Part shown: one piece after another, positions 19,188 to 30,700 of the stretch | Numbering within the stretch: the stretch's first letter is position 1 | Layout: every line of letters starts with the position of its first letter | NCBI GenBank assembly: GCA_937899725.1 | Contig: CALCCA010000009.1 | Coordinates: forward strand, 1-64,000 | Length of the DNA: 64,000 nucleotides | DNA from: an uncultured Halomicronema sp. | GTDB taxonomy: Bacteria; Cyanobacteriota; Cyanobacteriia; Phormidesmidales; Phormidesmidaceae | Direction of reading: 5' to 3' | The notes under the pieces: model-generated | What the model saw: the letters and a program-made list of their open reading frames with translations, nothing else | What the model was told of the DNA's origin: nothing | Databases searched by the model: none | Made by a program: the position numbers and the translations under genes

Positions 19188-19754
19188 CTAATCTGATCGG
19201 CAGGCTTTTTCAAACATCTGCATAAAGATCTCAGCTTGTTGAGCGATGTCGGCTTCACTGCGGCCATACAAGCACTGCAGCAGCAGCCCGTCTAAGAAAA
19301 TCAGCAAACTGTCGACCTGTTCCGGCGCAATCTGCAAATAATCCACCAGCTGACGTTGGGTACGCTGCCAAGACTGCTGCAGCACGGTCCAGTCCTGACT
19401 GTGAGAACGTTGACTGTGTTGATAAAAATCAATCCAGATTAAAAACTGCTGCTGATAGGTCAAGTAGCGTTGCAAAAAGAAAGTTGTAATGCGGCGCAAC
19501 TTGCTCTTAAGCGGTTCGATCAGCGGAGCTTGCGCAAAAAACTCAGCGACATCTTTCTCGCAATAGGTTTCGACCAGCTGCACAAAAATACGTTCTTTGT
19601 TGGGAAAGTAGTGATATAGCGTACCGGTTGAAACCCCCAGACTCGCGGCAATCTCTCGCATCGTCACAGCCCCAAAACCCCGCTCAGCAAACAAGGCGAC
19701 ACACTGGCTCAGCAGCTCTTGGCGATATTGATTGTGATCGACAATTTTAGGCAT
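19188..19754 (-). CDS. TetR-family transcriptional regulator
   Basis: A 188-residue repressor-type regulator. Residues about 8-55 are the TetR helix-turn-helix, with FAERGFGAVTMREIAASLGVSTGTLYHYFPNKERIF as the recognition region. The remainder is the all-helical ligand-binding and dimer domain, which gives no hint of the ligand. A 26-bp palindrome lies 5 bases upstream of the start codon, so the gene is probably autorepressed. Likely targets are itself and the downstream DUF4336 gene. The divergent gene toward 20.2 kb is more than 400 bases away and may or may not be controlled. Confidence 0.9.
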   Translation of the reverse strand: MPKIVDHNQYRQELLSQCVALFAERGFGAVTMREIAASLGVSTGTLYHYFPNKERIFVQLVETYCEKDVAEFFAQAPLIEPLKSKLRRITTFFLQRYLTYQQQFLIWIDFYQHSQRSHSQDWTVLQQSWQRTQRQLVDYLQIAPEQVDSLLIFLDGLLLQCLYGRSEADIAQQAEIFMQMFEKACRSD

Positions 19755-19759
19755 AGCTA

Positions 19760-19785
19760 ATTTATATCATGCGTTCGATATAAAT
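19760..19785. promoter_or_regulatory. Palindromic operator for the TetR regulator
   Basis: ATTTATATC (19760-19768) and GATATAAAT (19777-19785) are perfect inverted 9-base arms with an 8-base spacer, placed just before the tetR start codon (ATG complement at 19752-19754). Size and position fit a TetR dimer site overlapping the promoter or 5' leader. Binding is inferred. Confidence 0.65.
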
Positions 19786-20223
19786 CAACTCCCCAAGCCA
19801 CTCAATCCCAGGGCATCATCATCGAGCAAAGCAGCCATGCGGCCCAAGCAACCTTAGGGTCGAGCATGGTCGCGCCCGTCGCATGATCTCAGATCAGAAC
19901 GCGGTTTGTACCAGCTATTTGATTGAGTAATCAGCCAGCCTCTCAGACTGCTGTGCTCGGCGGCAGTCCGCCGCAGTCCACAGGCCGTAATCACGACATC
20001 CATTACATTCCGGCAAACCCGCTAGATAACATCACCAGGCGTCAGCCTCCGGTACAATCAGCCAAAGTTGCTCAGGCTCATGGTCTCTCTGCGGAAAAAT
20101 GGGGCGATCGCCGGCGCGGAATATGCGCAATCCAATTTGGTCAGGCGGTTGGGATGCCGTTACCGCCTCGGTCTTAGATAGAGCCCGCTACTGATTAAAC
20201 AATTGGGTGAGAAGAGCAAACAC
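19786..20223. other. Divergent intergenic region
   Basis: About 440 bases between the tetR operator and the amidohydrolase gene. An 84-codon frame at 19923-20177 lacks recognisable domains and is not called. The amidohydrolase promoter is expected here, but no clear boxes could be assigned. Confidence 0.35.
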
Positions 20224-21591
20224 GTGACAACCCTGTTAGTCAAAAACATTCACACCCTGGCAACCTTTGATGCCGAACAGCGAGAAATCCGCCGGGGGGC
20301 ACTGTTCGTGCGCGACCACGTGATTGAGCAGGTAGGCACCACCGACGCCTTGCCCGATACAGCAGATGAAGTGCTGGATTTAGGCGATCGCCATGTTGTG
20401 TTGCCTGGCCTAGTCAACACCCATCACCATTTTTTTCAATCGCTAACCCGAGCGGTACCTGCTGCGCAAAACCGAGAGCTGTTTGGCTGGCTCAATAGCC
20501 TGTATCCTCTCTGGTCAAATATCACCGCATCCATGCTGCAAACCGCGGCCCAAATGTCCGCAGCGGAGCTCATATTGTCGGGCTGCACCACCGCCAGCGA
20601 CCATAGCTATCTCTTTCCGAACGACTGCACTCTAGATGATGAGATTCGGGCCATTCAAGCCATTGGGCTGCGCTTTCAAGCCAATCGCGGCAGTATGAGC
20701 ATTGGTGAAAGTAAAGGCGGCTTGCCTCCCGATCATTTGGTGGAATCAGAAGCCTTTATCTTGCGGGATTCCCAACGCCTGATCGAGCAATATCACGACA
20801 ACGATCGCTATGCGATGCTGCGCATCACCCTGGCCCCCTGTTCACCCTTTACCGTGTCGCCAGCACTGATGCGCGAGTCTGCGGCGATGGCCCGCACCTA
20901 TCCCGGTGTCCGCCTGCATACCCACCTGGCCGAAAACATCAGCGACGTAAACTATAGCCTCGAAAAATTTGGCCAGATTCCTGGCGAATATGCCGAATCG
21001 GTCGGCTGGCTCGGCGACGATGTGTGGCACGCTCACTGCGTCAAGCTCAGCGATCGCTCGCTCACCAGATTCGGCGAGACCGGCACTGGGGTAGCTCACT
21101 GCCCCTGCAGCAACATGCGCCTGGCCAGCGGCATCGCCCCCATCCGCACCATGCTTGACCGGCGCATTCCCGTTGGCTTAGGCGTTGATGGCTCCGCTTC
21201 CAACGATACCGGGCATTTAATGCAAGAGGCCAGAATGGCCATGCTGGCGGCCCGCGTGCGCGACGAAGCCCCTGGTGCGCTGACCGCTCGCGAAGCTTTG
21301 GCGATCGCGACCACCGGTGGAGCCCAGGTATTGGGCCGCGACGACATCGGGGCGATCGCCCCCAATATGGCCGCTGACTTTATCGCCATCAATCTTGACC
21401 GCCCTGCTCTCGCCGGCGCCGGCTATGACCCAGTAGCAGCCCTATTGTTTTGTCATGTCGACAAAGTTGATTACAGCTTTATCAACGGTCGGCGCGTCGT
21501 TGATAAAGGGCGACTTACGACCCTCGATCTGCCAAAACTGATCCAGACGCACCGTCAGGCAACCGAAACCCTAATGAACAGCACGCGATAG
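20224..21591 (+). CDS. Amidohydrolase, 8-oxoguanine deaminase type
   Basis: A metal-dependent deaminase of the TrzF/AtzB/guanine deaminase superfamily. The metal site is visible: PGLVNTHHHFFQSLTRAVP (HxH), HTHLAE, WHAHCVKL and GLGVDGSASND (the Asp). Segments such as ELFGWLNSLYPLW, SGCTTASDH and GSMSIGESKGGLPPD match the 8-oxoguanine deaminase subgroup closely. That enzyme converts 8-oxoguanine to urate; hydroxyatrazine-type ethylaminohydrolase is the alternative. I favour the GTG at 20224 (TTLLVKNIHTLATF start, GAGAAG upstream); a TTG at 20203 would add seven residues. No purine catabolism genes flank it, so it appears to act alone. Confidence 0.86.
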   Translation: MTTLLVKNIHTLATFDAEQREIRRGALFVRDHVIEQVGTTDALPDTADEVLDLGDRHVVLPGLVNTHHHFFQSLTRAVPAAQNRELFGWLNSLYPLWSNITASMLQTAAQMSAAELILSGCTTASDHSYLFPNDCTLDDEIRAIQAIGLRFQANRGSMSIGESKGGLPPDHLVESEAFILRDSQRLIEQYHDNDRYAMLRITLAPCSPFTVSPALMRESAAMARTYPGVRLHTHLAENISDVNYSLEKFGQIPGEYAESVGWLGDDVWHAHCVKLSDRSLTRFGETGTGVAHCPCSNMRLASGIAPIRTMLDRRIPVGLGVDGSASNDTGHLMQEARMAMLAARVRDEAPGALTAREALAIATTGGAQVLGRDDIGAIAPNMAADFIAINLDRPALAGAGYDPVAALLFCHVDKVDYSFINGRRVVDKGRLTTLDLPKLIQTHRQATETLMNSTR

Positions 21592-22060
21592 GAGAAAATC
21601 ATTCTCAGAATCTGAGACATGGCCGCGATATCACACAAGCCAGGTATGACTTTAACGAGGGTTGCTAGCTGAGAGTTTCGACTGTCCTCAGCGAATTCGC
21701 GCAATCATCTATGAAAATTACGTGAGACTTATCCTTCATTCTGTGAAGATTACATGAACTGTCGCAACTTAATCCCAAAGCTCTCTCCCCAATTGCACTA
21801 GGCTACAAAAGCGGCGAACTATAGTGAATTGAGCGTCGGTCAAGCATTGGAGGCTCTGATTATTTCCTGAAGTTGTGCAGTTCGAATTGAAGATCTTGAA
21901 ATGCTGACCAAAGTTTTTTAGTCATCACGCTTGTGCTGTACTGAGATGCGCTAAAACGGATGGATAAGTAAGCGCCGCAATTCGGGATTTTTGGTCAGCC
22001 TCAAGGCTTGATGAGCTGTAGAGCACTGGGAAAGTGATTTTAGGGAATTAGGGTTTCGCC
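21592..22060. other. Intergenic region with a direct repeat
   Basis: In these 469 bases, TGAAAATTACGTGA (21712-21725) recurs as TGAAGATTACATGA (21744-21757), 32 bases apart, or about three helical turns. It might be a tandem regulator site for the downstream TPR gene. No gene is evident. Confidence 0.4.
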
Positions 22061-23320
22061 ATGCAATGGAAAACAATCCTAAATGAGGCCATTGACCGAG
22101 CGCGGCAGGGGGATCTCAGCGCCGCAGTCGTGTTATTTGACCAAGCCCTGAAGTTAGAACCGGGCTACAGCAAGGCCTACTACAATCGTGCTTGCGCTCT
22201 CAGTGACTTGGGTCGAGTGCAAGAAGCGCTCTCCGATTTTACGGAAGCGCTGCGCCTGAGTCCTGACTACGTCAACGCCCATCTTAACCGTGGTAATCTG
22301 CATCGTCAGCTGGGCGATTATGAATCAGCCATGGCCGATTTTGAGGCGGCGCTCCAATTTGACCCGACCTCTGCCAAGGGCTACGGCAGCCGGGGTCTCA
22401 CTTACTTTGCGCAGGCGGCTTATCCTCAAGCCATTAAAGATTTTGATCAGGCGATCGCCTACCATCCCAAATTTGCCAAGGTGTATTTGTGGCGCGGCTG
22501 CACGCATTTGCAGCTCCGAGACTACGACCAAGCGATCGCTGACTTTAATACGGCTTTAACGCACAAACCCAATTTGGCTGACGCTTACCACAGCCGCGGG
22601 TTGGCCTATATGAATTTGGGCAACCTCTATCAGGCGATCGCCGATATGAATCAGGCGATCGAGCTGAAGCCCAATTTCACCGAAGCCTATGGCAATCGGG
22701 GTTTGCTCCGTCATAAGCTCGGCGATACCGACGGCGCAGTCACCGACTATCAGCAGGTAATGACGCTCACGGCAGAGCTGTCAACCTCAGCGCCGGCGCA
22801 CCCGCCCGTCAGCGCGGAAGCCGGTCACGGCACCGTCTCGGGGATGACCCAAACCTATGAAAAAACGATCACTTCCGCCCCGCAACTGGTAGACATCTAC
22901 AGCAGCCGCGGTAATCTGCGGGCGGAACTCGGTGACGCCAACGGCGCGATCGCCGACTTTACCAAAGCGCTGGCGATCGAACCCAAAAAATCTCTGATCT
23001 ATAACAGTCGTGGGTTTCTGCGACTCCAAGCCGGGCAGTTTGAACTAGCGATTCAAGACTTCGACGCCGCGCTACAGCATGACCCCACCTATGCCGAAGC
23101 CTATAACAATCGGGGCAATGCTCACTATCAACTCGGTGATGCCGCCCTGGCGCTGCGAGACTTTACCCAAGCCTTAGAACTCAATCCCAACCTCACCGAA
23201 GCCTACATCAGTCGCGCCCAAGCGCGCACCACGATGAATGATGCCGAAGGGGCACTGAACGATTATCAACGAGCGATGCGCTTGCGCGAGCAGCACTGCG
23301 GCAGTTCTTTAACGCCCTGA
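22061..23320 (+). CDS. Tetratricopeptide-repeat protein
   Basis: The 419-residue protein is almost wholly TPR units of 34 residues, about ten, with the consensus AYxNRGxxxxxLGDxxxAIxDFxxAL visible again and again (for example AYNNRGNAHYQLGDAALALRDFTQAL). A short insertion around residues 245-275 (Ser/Ala/Pro-rich) breaks the array in two blocks. There is no signal peptide or membrane helix, so it is a cytosolic scaffold. The partners are unknown. TPR proteins of this type are abundant in cyanobacteria and some are needed for photosystem assembly, but nothing here ties this one to such a role. Confidence 0.9.
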   Translation: MQWKTILNEAIDRARQGDLSAAVVLFDQALKLEPGYSKAYYNRACALSDLGRVQEALSDFTEALRLSPDYVNAHLNRGNLHRQLGDYESAMADFEAALQFDPTSAKGYGSRGLTYFAQAAYPQAIKDFDQAIAYHPKFAKVYLWRGCTHLQLRDYDQAIADFNTALTHKPNLADAYHSRGLAYMNLGNLYQAIADMNQAIELKPNFTEAYGNRGLLRHKLGDTDGAVTDYQQVMTLTAELSTSAPAHPPVSAEAGHGTVSGMTQTYEKTITSAPQLVDIYSSRGNLRAELGDANGAIADFTKALAIEPKKSLIYNSRGFLRLQAGQFELAIQDFDAALQHDPTYAEAYNNRGNAHYQLGDAALALRDFTQALELNPNLTEAYISRAQARTTMNDAEGALNDYQRAMRLREQHCGSSLTP

Positions 23321-23685
23321 TTCGATCTCGCCATTGCTGGATTGCCTATCCCATTGACAAACACCGGGGACCAAAGGGCAAGGGAGCCGAGGGGTAAAGG
23401 GGGCAAGAAAGTTTAGCGGCCATCGAGAAGCTTGTGATGAAGCCGATTCTCCACAACCAGAGATATAGTGATTCCAGTTAAGAATGAGAGCATAAGACCT
23501 CTGCAAGCCTTGATATGCCGTCTGCCTAATTCTCAAACTTATGTTGAATGCCTATAACACTTGCTCCCTAGCTCCCCTGCGCTCCCCCCGCCCCCCTGAC
23601 ATGGCTAGATTGCCCCAGTCCGATCACTGAAAACTGCAACCACCGTGCCGCCGCACACAGAGCTGAGAAGTTGGCCAACCTCGCC
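23321..23685. other. Convergent intergenic region with purine- and pyrimidine-rich tracts
   Basis: Around 23365-23410 the plus strand is purine-rich (gggaccaaagggcaagggag). Around 23560-23600 it is strongly C-rich. The two tracts are roughly complementary and might pair. No coding sequence or clear terminator was found between the convergent TPR and PRC-barrel genes. Confidence 0.35.
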
Positions 23686-24519
23686 CTAACTGGGTTCCTC
23701 TTCATCGGGCCAGATTTCTTCTGAGTCCACATCAATGGTGTTACCGGGCACCTGTTTCTGGCCGTCGGCTGGGGACTGCAAATTGGAGGCGGCATCGGCA
23801 AAGCGATCGTTCACCTGCGATCGCAACTTGCGGCTACGCTGCTTCACCTGACCAAACACCTGACCAAACTGCGATCGCGCCTGCTCCGTCATCTTTTTAG
23901 CTTGCGCCTGTACTTGGTCAGCCACTTCGCGGGTGCTGTCCACCACTTCCCGCACGTCTTGACGAGTCTGCGCCGCATCTTGCTGCAGGGCATCCACCAA
24001 GCGATCTGGCACGCCGGGCACAAACTGCGGAGCCTCAGCCAGCGCCGTTTGATGCACCATCATCCGCTTTTTGCCCATGCTCACCACGGCCTCAGGCTGA
24101 AACGTGTAGAGGCCATCGGTCAAGCCCTGCCAACCCGGTGCAGTAAAGAGGTATTGCGTGATGGCGCCAGTCGGCAAATCGAGGCCATAATCGGCGAGCT
24201 GACCGACACGGTTGCCAGAATCAGCCCAGACCTCCTGCTTTTCTAGCGTCACGGCCTCATCCAGACGTTCGGAAATGACTTGGGTGCTACGACGAACCAA
24301 GATGCTGTCTTGACCGATGGATTCAACCTGCACCCACATGACTGGCGTGGTCTCTAACCCCAGCAGACCTTTTTTGCACAGAAAGCCTTCGAGCTGGTGA
24401 TTTTTGACGTCTACTAAAAATTGAGTGAGATACCCCAGTTCTTCAGTTGTTTCAATGTCAATCACTAACCGATTGTGCAGTTGGCTTTGCCGAATCGGCG
24501 TCTGGTCAGCCTCAGCCAT
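23686..24519 (-). CDS. PRC-barrel domain protein
   Basis: The N-terminal half contains two PRC-barrel-like beta segments, the first around residues 10-75 (RLVIDIETTEELGYLTQFLVDVKNHQLEGFLCKKG) and the second around 95-165 (VWADSGNRVGQLADYGLDLPTGAI). A long amphipathic, Gln/Arg-rich helix (about 185-245, with VREVVDSTREVADQVQAQ) and an acidic tail ending in PDEEEPS follow. PRC barrels mediate protein contacts in photosynthetic reaction centres, RNA processing and other assemblies, so this is probably a scaffold. I choose the ATG at 24519, with GGAG seven bases before it; a TTG at 24531 would add four residues. Function unknown. Confidence 0.83.
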   Translation of the reverse strand: MAEADQTPIRQSQLHNRLVIDIETTEELGYLTQFLVDVKNHQLEGFLCKKGLLGLETTPVMWVQVESIGQDSILVRRSTQVISERLDEAVTLEKQEVWADSGNRVGQLADYGLDLPTGAITQYLFTAPGWQGLTDGLYTFQPEAVVSMGKKRMMVHQTALAEAPQFVPGVPDRLVDALQQDAAQTRQDVREVVDSTREVADQVQAQAKKMTEQARSQFGQVFGQVKQRSRKLRSQVNDRFADAASNLQSPADGQKQVPGNTIDVDSEEIWPDEEEPS

Positions 24520-24820
24520 AGCAGACTCCAAAATACGTATTCCTTATCCTAGTTTAGAGTTAGGGCGCAGGCGGCAGTAGCAAGTAGAGAGTTGGAGGTG
24601 AAGAGTGTTGTGAGAGACCGGGCGTCATTCCCATCCTCAGGGCTCGGATTCCCGATGCCATCGTGGCCAAGCCGGGGAGTCGAGGGGCCGGGGAGCCTGA
24701 CTGGTCGTCTGGTTTCAGAGCATCGGTATACCCCGGGAAAGTTTCGGGTATCATGCCCCATTTACCAAGTTATTGTCACGGTGGTCCTGCATTCGCTGTG
24801 ACAACGCCCCCTTGCCACAT

Positions 24821-25771
24821 TTACGCGATGCCGTCAGTGCCCGCCCCACAGATCAGCGCACAGACTTGGGCCTTGGGTGGTGGCTGATAAGCACCTGACT
24901 GCAGCGCCGCGATCGTTGCGGCCCCACTCAACTCGGCAGCTACCCCCATCTCAAACCAGAGCCAGCGAGCCGCCGCCTGCATTTGCTCATCGGTCACCAG
25001 CACAATGTCATCCACGCAGCGGCGAATGATGTCGAAGTTAACCGATGCCGTTTGGCGGGGCGCCAGAGTGTTGGCTTTTGTGTTGACAGTCGGTAGTTCT
25101 ACAATTTTGCCTGCTGCCAAACTTGCCTGCAGCGTTGGGGCACCGGTCGCCTCTACCCCAATGATTTTGATGTCAGGTCGGAGCGCTTTAGCCGCCAAGC
25201 TGATGCCGCTAATCAGGCCACCGCCCCCGATCGCCACGAGCAAAGTATCCACGGCGGGCAAATCTTCCAACACTTCTAGCAGGATTGTCCCCTGACCGGC
25301 CATCACCCAAGGATCGGCAAACGGATGCAAATAGGGCATTTGAGCTTGATCAGCATGAATCAGGGCCGCCCAATTCGCTTCGTCCCAGACGGCACCTTCG
25401 CGAATGACGGTGGCCCCCCACTGCTGCAATTTTTCCGCTTTGACAGGTGGGGTGTTGTGGGGCAAATAGATGGTGGCCGGGACTTTCGCCATCCACGCAG
25501 CGTAGGCAACAGCCAGACCATGATTGCCCCCAGAGGCCGTAATCACCCCTTGGCGCAACGAGTCCGGCGGGATCGATAGGAGTTTGTTGACGGCACCTCG
25601 CGCCTTAAAAGAGCCCGTGACCTGCAGGCAATCGAGCTTCAGCCACAGGTCATCGCAGCCGGCAATAGGCTGCTGCAACGCGCTCGCCGGCATCAAAGGA
25701 GTACGGCGCACATGGGACGCGATCTGCGATCGCGCCGCCGCCACCATGTCTAGTGAGAGAGCAGGACGCAT
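24821..25771 (-). CDS. PLP-dependent threonine dehydratase / serine racemase-like enzyme
   Basis: A fold-type II PLP enzyme of 316 residues, lacking any ACT regulatory domain. The catalytic Lys is K56 in VTGSFKARGA, the cofactor phosphate loop is IGGGGLISGISLA (about 182-194), and ASGGNHGLAVAYAA carries the substrate-binding Asn. The C-terminal ICGAGTDG matches the family's GxxG/N segment. This short type deaminates threonine or serine catabolically or racemises serine, unlike the long biosynthetic IlvA. It lies between a 289-base gap with no gene and pyrG. The two are on the same strand but separated by about 137 bases, with no evident functional link. Confidence 0.88.
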   Translation of the reverse strand: MRPALSLDMVAAARSQIASHVRRTPLMPASALQQPIAGCDDLWLKLDCLQVTGSFKARGAVNKLLSIPPDSLRQGVITASGGNHGLAVAYAAWMAKVPATIYLPHNTPPVKAEKLQQWGATVIREGAVWDEANWAALIHADQAQMPYLHPFADPWVMAGQGTILLEVLEDLPAVDTLLVAIGGGGLISGISLAAKALRPDIKIIGVEATGAPTLQASLAAGKIVELPTVNTKANTLAPRQTASVNFDIIRRCVDDIVLVTDEQMQAAARWLWFEMGVAAELSGAATIAALQSGAYQPPPKAQVCALICGAGTDGIA

Positions 25772-25908
25772 ATTTCAACCGTTAGCAACTGGGGATATAA
25801 ACAGAGCAGCAGAACATCCTGGGCAAAGCGGATTGCACACCGGGGCTGGCCAGTCCTCAACTCTAAGCAAGCGATTTCATCTCCAGCCTGTGATTTGAAC
25901 ATAGCGTT

Positions 25909-27564
<1,656 letters not shown>

Positions 27565-27785
27565 TCAGTTCCAAAGCCTGACTGCGATCGCCGCCTAACT
27601 CTCATCAGGCTGCATGGGGCGATCGCCACTACCCGCTGCAATTTAACCCATTAATTCTGCCATAGGCGCTGAGCTTCCGCCGTCTCTTTTGAGGCGGCTC
27701 ATGCCCCAAATACGGCAATCAAGCTCGGCGCGAGGTCAAGTTAAGTTGGGCGAGACATCGCCCACCCAGCCACCAGTTCACCGCC

Positions 27786-30700
27786 TCACACATCAAAGGG
27801 GCGGTTATCGCGCAGCAGTTGCTCCGCTTGAGCAGCGGGCACTGCGGGGGCAAAAAGAAATCCCTGACCATATTCACACTGCAGCGATCGCAGCCAAGTC
27901 AGCTGTTGCGGCGTTTCGAGACCCTCGGCGATTGCGTTGAAACCTAATAAGTTGCTGAGGCCAACAATCGACTCCGCGATCGTTTGGTTTCTCAAATTGG
28001 GCTGTGACGGACTGACAAAGGAGCGATCGATTTTAAGCGCGTTTACCGGCAGCTGATGCAAATAGCTCAGCGAAGAATAGCCGGTGCCAAAGTCATCAAT
28101 ACTAATGGTCACCCCCAGCGCCTGCAGCTGATGCAACAGGTGGCTCGTCGTTGCAATATTTTCCACCAGCAGACTTTCAGTCAGCTCTAGCGCCAAGCTT
28201 TGAGGTTTGATTTGAGTCACTGCCAACACCTGCTGCAACTGGGGCAACAACATTGAGGGCTGCAGTTGCTTCACCGAGAGATTGACCGATAGATATAGAC
28301 CCGCAGCCGGAGCAATCTGGGCCTGCCACTGACTCACCTGTTGGCAGGCGGTCAATAAAATCCATTCGCCTAAGGGCGGCATCAGATTAGACTCTTCGGC
28401 CACATGAGTGAAGTGGTCAGGCATCAGCAACCCGCGGGTCGGGTGCTGCCACCGGAGCAGAGCTTCAAAGCCAACAATTCTTAGAGTTTCTAACGCCACC
28501 ACTGGTTGATAGAACAAGACAAACTCTTGTCTGTCCAAAGCTCGGCGTAGGTCATTTTCGAGCTGCAGGCGATCGCGCACTTGGGCATGCATCACCGGGT
28601 CAAAAATGGCATAGCCGTCACGACCAGTCGCTTTGGCCCGATACATCGCAATATCAGCATTGCGAATCACCGTCTCGGGCTGCTGATAGTCGTCACCCCC
28701 TAGCACAATGCCGATACTGGCACTCATAAAGATCTGCTGTCCTTGAATCTCTACGGGCAATTGCAGGTGGGTTAAAATCCTTTCGGCCAGGGCAGTGGCT
28801 TCGTCGACGCCTGTGACGTGCTCTAACAAGATGACGAATTCATCGCCGCCCAAACGGGCCACCAAGTCAGTCTCACGCATCAAGGTGGGTAGCGCCTGAG
28901 CGATCGCCACCAACAGCTCATCGCCCACGGCGTGACCCAGACTATCGTTAATCACCTTAAACCGGTCAAAATCGATAAACAGCAGCGCAAACTGAAACGC
29001 GGCATTGCCTTGAGCGCGCGCGATGGCCAGCTCTAAGCGATCGATCAGCAATAGCCGATTGGGCAGCTGGGTCAACGTATCGTGCAGGGCAATGTGGCGC
29101 AAGCGTTGCTCGATCGCCACACGATCAGTCACCTCTCGTGAGGTCGTTTGAATATGTATCAAGCGCCCCACATCATCTAACACCGGCGTACTCAAGGTCT
29201 CTAACCAAATGTAGTGACCTAATTTGTGGCGCATGCGATATACCACTGAAACGGCTTCCTCTAACAACACCGCCTCATGAGCCTGGTTAACGACTTTTAG
29301 ATCAGCGACATGGAAGAAGTCATAGGGCGAGCGATCAAGCAGTTCTTGCGGCGTATAGCCCAGCAGCGTTTCACAGGAAGGAGTGAGATACAAATACCGA
29401 CCATCAGGATGATGCAAACAGACCAAATCGGTCATGTTTTCCGTCACCAGGCGATAGCGGCGTTCGCTCTCAGTCAGGGCAATCTCTGCCCGTTTGCGAT
29501 CGCTAATATTGCGCATCATGGTCAAGACTGCATCTTCACCAATTTGCACCACCCGCACCTCTTCAAACTCAACAACGCCCTCAATATTGACTTGCTGTTC
29601 ATAGATCTGGATTTCTCCAGTGCTCAGTGCGGCCGTTACCGCCTGCCGCCGCAACCGGCTGAGTTCAGCAGGCAGCATGTCATATTGGTCGCGGCCCACA
29701 GAGCGGCCATTAAACAAATCCTTCGTATTGCTACCCTGCACTGCGCCGAGGCAGGTGCCATCGGCTTTCATCCAGACTAAAAGGTCAGGAATCGCCTCCA
29801 GCAATTGTTGTTTGACCGCTTCGCTCTGGCGCAGCCAGTTTTCCATCTGCTTGCGCTCGGTAATGTCGAGCATGATGCCCAGCATTCGTACAGTGACGCC
29901 CTGTTCGTCTTGTTGGGTATGACCCCGGTCTAAAACCCAGCACATGCTGCCATCCCGGCGTATCAGGCGATATTCCATCGCATATTCAGACCGGTTGCAC
30001 AATGCCGTCATCAGCGCCTCATCAACCCGCGCGACATCATCGGGGTGAACAGCCTGATGCCACAGTTGAGGAGTCGGTTCTACCTCACCCGGCTCATAGC
30101 CCAACATCCGAAAGTGGTTGTCGTTCCATCGCACGCGATTGGTTTCAGTGTGCCAATCCCAGGTCGCCAGTTGGGTCAGATCGAGCGAGAGTCGTAGCTG
30201 CGCTTCACTGGTGGCCAACGACTGCTGGGCACGTTTGCGAGCGGTGATGTTGCTCGATGAGCCCACCAGATAGCGAGGATCGCCCGCCGCATCCACCATC
30301 ACCTGGCCCACCGTCAACATCCACAAGTTGGTTTGGTCCGGCAAGCGGATGCGATGCTCAAGCCTCATTTCCCTCAGGGTTGCGAGGGCAGTTTGCCGCA
30401 CCGCCCGCGCCCGCGCGATATCATCAGCCGCGACATGTCGCTCAAAAACGTGGGCCATTGAGGTTTGCCAAGACCCCGGCTGCCAGCCCGTCGCCGTGTA
30501 TTTGCCAAAGCACCGCATCTTGCCCGTTTTAAGATCCTCTTGCCAGTAGACGGTTTCGGCTACCGACATCGCTCGCTGCAGCCAGGAATTTGTGACTGTC
30601 CCAGCAGTCTTCACAACTGCAGCCGGGTGTCGGGTCAGGATGGGCAGGCCATAAATCAGCAGGGCGATCGCCATTCCGCCTAAGTCGAGCAACACCAGTG

